The position numbers and the translations under genes were made by a program. A DNA stretch of 6,752 nt from contig PLFA01000121.1 of assembly GCA_003136615.1 (NCBI GenBank), forward strand, positions 6,758-13,509, in the 5' to 3' direction. Shown here piece by piece: positions 1 to 5,320 of the stretch. Each line of letters opens with the position of its first letter. Position 1 is the stretch's first letter. The stretch is from Caulobacteraceae bacterium. Its GTDB lineage: Bacteria; Pseudomonadota; Alphaproteobacteria; Caulobacterales; Caulobacteraceae. A model generated the notes under the pieces. It had not been told where the DNA came from and made no database searches. It saw only the letters and a program-made list of their open reading frames with translations.

Positions 1-471
1 ATGGCCCTCTTCAAGTTCGCCGAGGCCATGCTCGAGGACAGGCCCATCGAGGTGTTCAACGAGGGCCGCCTGGAACGGGATTTCACCTATATCGACGACC
101 TCGTGGAGGCTGTGACGCGTCTCATCCACACCCCGCCTGAGCTTGGGCGGCCAATTGGCCCAAGCGATTCCCTCAGCCCGGCGGCGCCCTGGCGGACGGT
201 GAATATCGGTCGCGGTCAGCCGGTGAATCTTATGGATTTTCTGAGTATCCTAGAGCGCACGCTTGGTCGTAAGGCGGAGGTGGTCTTCGCGGATATGCAG
301 GCCGGCGACATGGCCTCCACCTTCGCGGCGGCGGATTTGCTGGCCGATCTCACCGGCTACCGCCCCGCAACCGCGCCCGAAACGGCCATCGCGGCCTTTT
401 GTGAGTGGCTGCGCGCCTATCGTTATGACCCTGATGGGGTATGCTTGGCCGCGGGCGCCTTGCCCGTCTGA
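1..471 (+). CDS. NAD-dependent nucleotide-sugar epimerase (UDP-glucuronate epimerase type), C-terminal fragment
   Basis: This is the C-terminal part of an extended short-chain dehydrogenase/reductase that acts on a nucleotide sugar. The closest resemblance is to UDP-glucuronate 4-epimerases, which supply UDP-galacturonate for surface polysaccharides. What shows it: the MALFKF start of the visible part followed by RDFTYIDD (residues 26-33), the WRTVNIG strand (about 64-70), a GDMASTFAAADLL stretch matching the family's GDVxxTxAD motif, and a GYRPAT...FCEWLRAYR end typical of the family C-terminus. Members run to roughly 320-340 residues, so about half is missing: the Rossmann NAD site and the catalytic Ser/Tyr/Lys lie upstream. 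The ATG at position 1 is an internal Met, not the true start. The exact substrate cannot be told from this half. The stop is TGA at 469-471, 45 bases before the next gene. Confidence 0.85.
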   Translation: MALFKFAEAMLEDRPIEVFNEGRLERDFTYIDDLVEAVTRLIHTPPELGRPIGPSDSLSPAAPWRTVNIGRGQPVNLMDFLSILERTLGRKAEVVFADMQAGDMASTFAAADLLADLTGYRPATAPETAIAAFCEWLRAYRYDPDGVCLAAGALPV

Positions 472-516
472 GGTTTCGGCGCCTTAACTAGGTTCCCGGG
501 AAGGGGAGGCGGCCTC

Positions 517-1020
517 ATGCGACGCAGGGCGATTGCGGCAAGTCTGTTGATCTTGGGGGTCTCAGCTCCGGTCATGGCCGCCCCGACAACGGCTGAATTA
601 ATGGCCGCGCCGCATCAATTCGTGGACAGTATCGATAAGGGCAAGTTCGATGTCGCCGCCGCCGCATTGACCGCCGACGTGACGATTGTCGACGAATTCC
701 CACCCCACGCCTGGAGTGGGCCTGACGCCTTCAAGCATTGGGGGGCTGACTTTGACGCCACATCCAAGGCGGCCCACATGACCAATGACCATGTCAGGTT
801 GGGCGATCCCCTCGTCGCCGAGGCCGAAGGAGACGTCGCCTATGTCGTCGCGGCGGCAAGCGAGACCTACAAACAGGATGGCAAGGCCATGGCGGAGACG
901 GCCCGCGTCGCCTTCGCCTTGCGGCGGGAGGGTGGCGTGTGGAAAATCGCCGCCTTCGCCTGGGCCGGCCGCGAACCCCATCTGAAGGGCGCCGGGGCGG
1001 CGAAGAAGCCCATGCCATAA
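517..1020 (+). CDS. Exported small protein, probably NTF2/SnoaL-like fold
   Basis: This 167-residue protein begins with a clear Sec signal peptide: MRRR, a hydrophobic stretch at 5-19, then V-M-A with likely cleavage after Ala21 or Ala22. It therefore probably acts in the periplasm. The mature part has the pattern of the NTF2-like superfamily (SnoaL/DUF4440 kind): an N-terminal helix ending in a VDSIDKGKFDVAAAAL segment, a VTIVDE strand, a WSGPDAFKHW segment, and late strands VAYVVAAASETYKQDGK and VWKIAAFAWA. Such proteins are enzymes or ligand-binding scaffolds, and no specific catalytic residues can be assigned here. The tail GAGAAKKPMP is probably disordered. The start is supported by AAGGGGAGG at 501-509, seven bases before ATG. 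It lies 45 bases behind the epimerase and could be read from the same transcript, though a functional link is not evident. The fold is an inference from sequence pattern. Confidence 0.75.
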   Translation: MRRRAIAASLLILGVSAPVMAAPTTAELMAAPHQFVDSIDKGKFDVAAAALTADVTIVDEFPPHAWSGPDAFKHWGADFDATSKAAHMTNDHVRLGDPLVAEAEGDVAYVVAAASETYKQDGKAMAETARVAFALRREGGVWKIAAFAWAGREPHLKGAGAAKKPMP

Positions 1021-1150
1021 CGAGAGAAGAGGGCAGGGCGCCTGTCAGTTATTCTGAAAGGGTGGCGGAATCATCCTGCCGTGACCCGCGTCGTCGCTCG
1101 GACCACATTACGCCGCAGTGACAAAATTGCTGGCCCAGAACTAGAGGGCG

Positions 1151-2203
1151 TCAGACCGCCTCGGCGGCGTGATTGTCGTCAAACTGCTTGTGAATGATCT
1201 CGACGCGCGTCCCGGGATTGGCGCCGGTGACCTCCACGTGGGCATGCAGCTGGCGCGACAGAGCTTCCACCAAGCTCGTGCCCAAACCCGGTTTAGCCTC
1301 CTCGGAACCGGGCATCATTCCGACGCCGTTGTCCTCCACCGACAGTGTCCAGTCGCCGGCCCTGGACTGATAGTCGACCTTGATCTTGCCCGGCTGGCCC
1401 TGGGGAAAAGCGTGCTTGAGGGCGTTGATCACAAGCTCGGTGAGGATCAGTCCCAGGCTGACGGAGACATCGGCCGTGGCCATGCTTCCATCGGCCGTGA
1501 CCTCGATGGATTGCTGCTCATGATCGCGGATCATTGACGCGCCGAGGCTCTCACACAGCTGAGTGAAGTAGGACCGGAGCTCCACATTCCCCACCTGCGA
1601 CATGGCCAACTGTTTCTGCACCGTGGCGATGGACATCACCCGGTTATGGGCGTCGCGCAGATGGAGGCGGGTCTCTTCGGACTGGACTTTGCGCGCTGTC
1701 TGCAGAAGCACGCTCGCAATGATTTGCAGGCTATTGGCGACGCGATGCTGCACTTCCTGAATCAAGATCGCCTTTTCACGCACCAGATCTTCCCGTAAGC
1801 GATCCGCGAGGCGCGCGTCGGTGACGTCGGAAACCGTCATCAGAAGTCTTCGCGGGGTATCGTCACCATAATTGAGAGCCTGCGCCCGAATAACCAATCT
1901 GCGCACGTCTGACCCCAGTGGCCTGAGGTCCATTTCATAGGCGTCGATGTCAGCGCGCCCCAACGCGGTGGCCCTCAGGAGCGCGCGAAGTTGGGGGACA
2001 TCCCACTCGCCGTGGCCCAGAGAGAAGATCTCGCGCCCGCAAACGTCCAGGTGGTTGACTTGAAACGCGCCGCAGAAAGAATTGCTTGCCGCGACGACTT
2101 TAAGCTCATCATCTAGGAGAAGTAGGGGCGCGTTTGATATAGCCACCATAGCCAGAGCAAGGCTGTCTGATAGGCCATCGGCGGCTAGGGTAGAAGAGGC
2201 CAT
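1151..2203 (-). CDS. PAS-domain sensor histidine kinase, HisKA_2 class, cytoplasmic
   Basis: A soluble histidine kinase that autophosphorylates on His and passes the phosphate to a partner response regulator. Counted from the start chosen here (350 residues), a PAS-like sensor domain covers about 20-130 and ends in LLMTVSDVTDARL. The HisKA_2 dimerisation domain follows with the phosphoacceptor His153 in EVQHRVANSLQ. The HATPase domain has the N-box ELVINALKHA (Asn260), the G1 box DNGVGM (Asp291 to Met296) and the G2 box GLGTSLV. No membrane segment, HAMP or receiver domain is seen, so it senses a cytoplasmic signal of unknown kind. The frame stays open to an earlier ATG at 2261-2263 (370 residues), but that has no ribosome site. 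The ATG at 2201-2203 has GAAGGG six bases before it, so it is preferred. It is an orphan, convergent with the upstream exported-protein gene. HisKA_2 kinases of this type often feed alphaproteobacterial general stress signalling, but the sequence does not prove that here. Confidence 0.85.
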   Translation of the reverse strand: MASSTLAADGLSDSLALAMVAISNAPLLLLDDELKVVAASNSFCGAFQVNHLDVCGREIFSLGHGEWDVPQLRALLRATALGRADIDAYEMDLRPLGSDVRRLVIRAQALNYGDDTPRRLLMTVSDVTDARLADRLREDLVREKAILIQEVQHRVANSLQIIASVLLQTARKVQSEETRLHLRDAHNRVMSIATVQKQLAMSQVGNVELRSYFTQLCESLGASMIRDHEQQSIEVTADGSMATADVSVSLGLILTELVINALKHAFPQGQPGKIKVDYQSRAGDWTLSVEDNGVGMMPGSEEAKPGLGTSLVEALSRQLHAHVEVTGANPGTRVEIIHKQFDDNHAAEAV

Positions 2204-2505
2204 GGTGGGCCCTTCGTCATAAACCGGAGGCTCGCAAATGGTAAGCCATGGCCCGGCAGTCATCTCAGCGCGGCGATTATTCCGCTAAGTTGATATAGTC
2301 CGGACTGTCAGATTTACTAGCCTAATCGCATGGATTCTGCTCTAGCATATCACGAAATCTTCTGCTTGCGCTTGATAATCAGTGAACGGCAACGGTCGTT
2401 CGACCGACTTTCATGGTCATCTCAGGAAAATTGGGCGTTTCGCTTGCGGGCGATTCACGTTGGATCATTGCCTTTTTCAAGGGTTTCCACTCTAACGAGG
2501 CCAGC
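2204..2505. other. Non-coding region between the kinase gene and tRNA-Leu
   Basis: This stretch of about 300 bases has no convincing gene. The short open frames crossing it run into the tRNA or lack ribosome sites. It must hold the leftward promoter of the kinase (an AT-rich TATATC lies on the minus strand near 2290-2295, without a clear -35) and the rightward promoter of the tRNA. Two dyads are visible: the palindrome AGTCCGGACT at 2297-2306, and CGGTCG-TT-CGACCG at 2393-2406. It is more AT-rich than the flanking genes. Confidence 0.6.
2468..2496 (+). promoter_or_regulatory. Candidate promoter of tRNA-Leu
   Basis: TTGCCT (2468-2473) and TCTAAC (2491-2496) are separated by exactly 17 bases, a reasonable -35/-10 pair for the housekeeping sigma factor. 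Transcription would begin near 2503, only a few bases before the mature tRNA 5' end at 2506. The discriminator GAGGCCAGC is GC-rich, as is common at stringently controlled stable-RNA promoters. The match is judged by eye. No transcript data support it. Confidence 0.4.
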
Positions 2506-2590
2506 GCGGATGTGGCGGAATTGGTAGACGCACTGGATTTAGGTTCCAGCGCCGTGAGGCGTGGAGGTTCGAGTCCTCTCATCCGCACCA
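2506..2590 (+). tRNA. tRNA-Leu (anticodon UAG)
   Basis: A complete 85-base leucine tRNA with an encoded CCA end. The acceptor arms GCGGATG (2506-2512) and CATCCGC (2580-2586) pair fully. They are followed by discriminator A2587 and CCA 2588-2590. The anticodon stem CTGGA/TCCAG encloses TTTAGGT, giving anticodon TAG at 2540-2542, which reads CUN leucine codons. The long class II variable arm (2550-2561, CGCC-GTGA-GGCG) and the T-arm loop TTCGAGT (2568-2574) fit tRNA-Leu. The sequence resembles E. coli leuW closely. A tRNA-Leu just ahead of tig is, from memory, a common alphaproteobacterial arrangement. Confidence 0.97.
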
Positions 2591-2626
2591 GGCGCCAACC
2601 CTGATCGGCGGGCTTGAACGGGCGCC
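2591..2626 (+). other. Possible stem-loop in the tRNA 3' trailer
   Basis: GGCGCC at 2591-2596, directly after the encoded CCA, can pair with GGCGCC at 2621-2626 across a loop of 24 bases. If it forms, it would lie exactly at the tRNA 3' processing site. Each arm is itself a six-base palindrome, so the pairing may be fortuitous. Confidence 0.3.
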
Positions 2627-2657
2627 TTGGCCCATGACATAAGACGCGCTCGTTTCG

Positions 2658-2695
2658 CGCCGCCGGCCAAGACGGTCTTGGGTGCGGCGTTTTTT
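2658..2695 (+). terminator. Intrinsic terminator after tRNA-Leu
   Basis: The outer stem CGCCGC (2658-2663) pairs with GCGGCG (2684-2689). The inner stem CCAAGA (2667-2672) pairs with TCTTGG (2676-2681) around a CGG loop, with a small internal loop between the two stems. A run of six T follows at 2690-2695, then CTTT. This is a textbook rho-independent terminator. It ends the tRNA transcript about 70 bases past the tRNA and separates it from tig, which must then have its own promoter in the 75 bases that follow. Confidence 0.8.
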
Positions 2696-2770
2696 CTTTG
2701 GCCCCGCGATCTCTAGGAACCGATGAGCACGCTGCTCGGTCGCCGCGGGAGTGGTTAAGGGTTTGATCTT

Positions 2771-4354
2771 ATGGAAGTTATCGAAAAACTCAATGAGGGT
2801 CTGAGCCGCAGCTACGGCGTTACCGTGCCCGCCGAAGATCTGGGGGCCGCGCTGGACGCGCGGATCGCGGAGATTTTGCCGACCCTGAAGCTCAAGGGAT
2901 TTCGCCCCGGCAAGGTCCCGGCCGCCCACGTCCGTCGCCTCTATGGCAAGGGGCTTATGGGCGAGTTGGTGGAAAAGACCCTGAACGAGTCATCCCAGAA
3001 GGTCCTGTCTGACCGACGTTTGCGCATTGCCGCCCAACCAGACCTGAAGCCAGTCTCGGATATGGATCAGGTCATCGCCGGGCGAGGTGATCTGACCTTC
3101 GATATTGATGTCGAGGTAATGCCCGAGTTCGAGCCGATGGAGGTATCGACCCTTTCCTTACAGCGCCCGGTTTATGGGGCGAGCGAGGCGGAGGTCGATG
3201 AAGAGCTGGCTAAGATCGCGGCGGAAAACCGCACCTATAAGCCGCGCACGGGCAAGAAGGTCACGGCCCAGGACGGCGATCAGGTCGTGATTGATTTCAT
3301 TGGCCGTATCGACGGCGAGGCTTTCGCGGGCGGCGCGGCGGAAGACGCCGAGTTGGTTCTGGGCTCTGGCCAATTCATTCCGGGGTTTGAGGCGCAACTG
3401 GTGGGCGCGACCCCGGATCAAACCCTCGATATCACCGTGACCTTCCCCGAAGCCTATCAGGCCGAGGCCTTGCGCGGCAAAACGGCGGTGTTCGAGGTGA
3501 CCGTCAAGGCGGTTCGCGCGCCGAAGGAAGCGCAGGCGGATGACGCCCTGGCGCAGCAACTGGGCCTTGCGGATCTTTCGGCCTTGCGTGAGGCGCTGAA
3601 GAGCAATCTGGACCAGGGCTATAAATCCGCCTCGCGTTTCAAGACCAAGCGCGTCCTCCTCGACGCCCTGGACGCGAAGCATGACATTCCCCTCCCGCCC
3701 CGCATGGTGGAAGCGGAGTTCAGCGGCATCTGGCAGCAGATCGAGAAGGATCGGGCCGAGGGACAGTTCTCCCCGGAGGATGAGGGTAAGTCCGAAGAGA
3801 CGCTGCGGGCGGAATATCGGAAGATCGCCGAGCGACGGGTCCGCCTGGGACTCGTCCTCGCCGAAATCGGTCGACGGGCGAATGTGCAAGTCACGGATGC
3901 CGAACTGGGCGAGGCCATGCGGGCTGAAGCGATGCGTTATGGCGATCAAGCCCAGCAGATTTTCGACCTGCTCCGGAACAACCCCAACATTCAGGCCACC
4001 ATGCGGGCGCCGATCTATGAGGATAAGGTCGTCGACTACATACTGGAGCAGGCCACGGTCACCGACCGGCCGGTGTCCAAGGAAGACCTCCTGAAGGAAG
4101 ACGATCTGCCGGAGGGTTTCGAGACGGCTGCCGAGCCCAAAGCCAAGACGCCCAAGGCCGCCGGCAAAAAAACAGGCAAGGCCAAGAGTGCGGAGGCTTC
4201 CGAGCCTGAGGCAGCCCCCGAGGCCGAAGCGCCGGCCCCAGCGGCGAAACCGGCTAAGGCCGCCAAAACGGCAAAACCAGCCGCGGCGGCGGACGACAAG
4301 CCCGCCACGACAGCTAAGGCCAAGCCCAAAGCCAAGACCGCCGAGGCCTCGTGA
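2771..4354 (+). CDS. tig: Trigger factor, ribosome-associated chaperone and peptidyl-prolyl isomerase
   Basis: Trigger factor docks at the ribosome exit tunnel and shields and folds nascent chains in the cytoplasm. The N-terminal ribosome-binding domain holds the signature GFRPGKVP at residues 43-50, the loop that contacts the large subunit. An FKBP-type isomerase domain covers about 166-250 (GDQVVIDFIGRIDG, then FIPGFEAQLVGA). The helical chaperone arms run from about 255 to 435. At 527 residues it is longer than the usual 430-450. The excess is a tail from about 451 to the end in which 29 of 77 residues are Ala, 16 Lys and 10 Pro, with an acidic patch near 475-487 and a basic end. The ATG has AAGGG nine bases upstream. 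It follows a terminator, so it starts its own transcript, probably continuing into clpP 61 bases downstream. Its promoter is not evident. Confidence 0.97.
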   Translation: MEVIEKLNEGLSRSYGVTVPAEDLGAALDARIAEILPTLKLKGFRPGKVPAAHVRRLYGKGLMGELVEKTLNESSQKVLSDRRLRIAAQPDLKPVSDMDQVIAGRGDLTFDIDVEVMPEFEPMEVSTLSLQRPVYGASEAEVDEELAKIAAENRTYKPRTGKKVTAQDGDQVVIDFIGRIDGEAFAGGAAEDAELVLGSGQFIPGFEAQLVGATPDQTLDITVTFPEAYQAEALRGKTAVFEVTVKAVRAPKEAQADDALAQQLGLADLSALREALKSNLDQGYKSASRFKTKRVLLDALDAKHDIPLPPRMVEAEFSGIWQQIEKDRAEGQFSPEDEGKSEETLRAEYRKIAERRVRLGLVLAEIGRRANVQVTDAELGEAMRAEAMRYGDQAQQIFDLLRNNPNIQATMRAPIYEDKVVDYILEQATVTDRPVSKEDLLKEDDLPEGFETAAEPKAKTPKAAGKKTGKAKSAEASEPEAAPEAEAPAPAAKPAKAAKTAKPAAAADDKPATTAKAKPKAKTAEAS

Positions 4355-4415
4355 CGCCTTGCATCGCGCCGGGGGCGGGGCGATATCCAAAGACCATCAG
4401 AGAGGCGCTTTGCAC

Positions 4416-5069
4416 ATGTACGACACGCTGCACGATCCCCAATTCGATCCGATGACCCGTTCGCTGAACCTCGTCCCGATGGTGGTGGAGCAATCCAGCC
4501 GAGGCGAGCGCGCCTTTGACATATTCTCGCGTCTGCTCCGCGAGCGGGTGATCTTTCTAAACGGGCCGGTGGAAGATGGTATGGCGGCGCTGATCTGCGC
4601 GCAGCTTCTTTATCTGGAATCGGAATTCCCCAAGAAGCAGATCGACATGTATATCAACTCCCCGGGCGGGGTGGTGACCTCGGGCCTGGCCATCTACGAC
4701 ACCATGCAATATGTGCGCTGCCCTATCGCCACCACCTGCATGGGGATGGCGGCCTCCATGGGATCCTTCCTGTTGATGGCGGGCGAGCCTGGTCTTCGCG
4801 TGTCACTTCCCAATGCCCGGATCATGGTCCACCAGCCCTCTGGCGGCTTTCAGGGCAAAGCCTCCGACATCGAGCGTCACGCCGAGGACATCATCAAGAC
4901 CAAGCGCCGGTTGAACGAACTCTACGCTAAGCACACCGGCCGCACCTATGATGAGGTAGAGCGCACGCTTGACCGCGACCATTTCATGGACGCGCAGGAA
5001 GCCAAGGAATGGGGTCTTGTGGACCACATCTATGATAGCCGCGCGGCTTCGGAAGCCGCCGCGGGCTAA
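4416..5069 (+). CDS. clpP: ATP-dependent Clp protease proteolytic subunit
   Basis: ClpP forms the double-heptamer serine protease chamber that degrades proteins unfolded by ClpX or ClpA. It is 217 residues long with the catalytic triad intact: Ser114 in GMAASMGS, His139 in MVHQPSGG and Asp188 in DRDHF. The spacings of 25 and 49 match E. coli Ser97/His122/Asp171. The INSPGG motif at 80-85 is also present. The body is very close to what I recall of Caulobacter ClpP. The open frame extends upstream into tig, but that part is a shadow. ATG 4416 begins the family-like MYD start, with AGAGAGG at 4399-4405 ten bases before it. The N-terminus is somewhat longer than in Caulobacter. An internal Met13 (ATG 4452) is possible but has no ribosome site. 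The first residues are usually removed by self-processing. The gene is convergent with the small gene that begins five bases downstream. Confidence 0.97.
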   Translation: MYDTLHDPQFDPMTRSLNLVPMVVEQSSRGERAFDIFSRLLRERVIFLNGPVEDGMAALICAQLLYLESEFPKKQIDMYINSPGGVVTSGLAIYDTMQYVRCPIATTCMGMAASMGSFLLMAGEPGLRVSLPNARIMVHQPSGGFQGKASDIERHAEDIIKTKRRLNELYAKHTGRTYDEVERTLDRDHFMDAQEAKEWGLVDHIYDSRAASEAAAG

Positions 5070-5102
5070 TTCTTTTAGCCAAGCCGCCCTAGCAAGGCGG
5101 CT
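5064..5102. terminator. Hairpins at the convergent ends of clpP and the 81-aa gene
   Basis: GGCTAA (5064-5069) and TTAGCC (5075-5080) form a six-pair hairpin around the loop TTCTT. The arms are the last Gly codon plus TAA stop of each convergent gene. A second stem, AGCCGCC (5082-5088) with GGCGGCT (5096-5102), lies just right of it, inside the small gene. There is no good T-run after either stem on the expected side, so termination is a guess. The spot is where a bidirectional terminator would be needed. Confidence 0.4.
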
Positions 5103-5320
5103 CGACCTACTTCATCATCCACGTTGATCCGTTCGAAGTCCGCCGCCCCGGGTGGTCGGATATCGGCGAAGAGTCCCTCCGGGTCCTCATGAAAATGAAG
5201 CACGGCGCGACCCTTGGCGTAGAAAACTCCGCGCGCGGTTTCGCGTAAGGCGCCAAGCGCCCGCACCTTCTCCAGCAGCGGCTCAAGGCGACCCAGAGCC
5301 TCCGGCCCCGCATGCTTCAT
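5075..5320 (-). CDS. Conserved small protein of unknown function, coupled to cicA
   Basis: An 81-residue soluble protein with no signal peptide or membrane segment. I do not know its function. Its core, RGVFYAKGRAVLHFHEDPEG (residues 30-49) followed by LFADIRP, resembles from memory a small family of hypothetical proteins in alphaproteobacteria with a FYxKGRxxLHFHEDP signature. The first part, about residues 5-25, is probably a helix with leucine spacing. The start overlaps the stop of the upstream phosphatase gene as ATGA (5317-5320), and AGGGGG lies five bases before the ATG, so translational coupling is likely. The reading frame is credible because of this overlap, the protein-like composition and the conserved-looking core. 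The HFHED cluster might suggest metal binding, but this is speculation. The other end abuts clpP with only five bases between the two stops. Confidence 0.8.
   Translation of the reverse strand: MKHAGPEALGRLEPLLEKVRALGALRETARGVFYAKGRAVLHFHEDPEGLFADIRPPGAADFERINVDDEVGRAALLGRLG

Noticed and set aside
493..502. Palindrome TTCCCGGGAA next to the ribosome site of the exported protein gene
   Set aside because: It has no loop, so it makes a poor hairpin, and ten-base palindromes are expected by chance. It does not clearly hide the ribosome site.
1021..1150. Searched for a terminator between the two convergent genes
   Set aside because: No stem followed by a T-run was found on either strand. The CCGCC-TC-GGCGG dyad at the end of the kinase gene has too small a loop and no T tract.
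2297..2306. Perfect ten-base palindrome AGTCCGGACT upstream of the kinase
   Set aside because: About six such palindromes are expected by chance in a window of this size; no second copy or regulator link is visible.
2330..2604. Short open frames around the tRNA on both strands
   Set aside because: They run through the complete tRNA-Leu and have no coding character.
3158..4390. Open frame of 410 codons on the minus strand across tig
   Set aside because: It is a shadow of tig in GC-rich DNA: Arg/Gly/Leu-rich, low in domain-like features and without a ribosome site. The plus-strand product is unmistakably trigger factor.
4188..4415. Upstream extension of the clpP frame into tig
   Set aside because: The extra 76 codons are Arg/Pro-rich shadow of the trigger factor tail. 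The family start MYD and a ribosome site lie at 4416.
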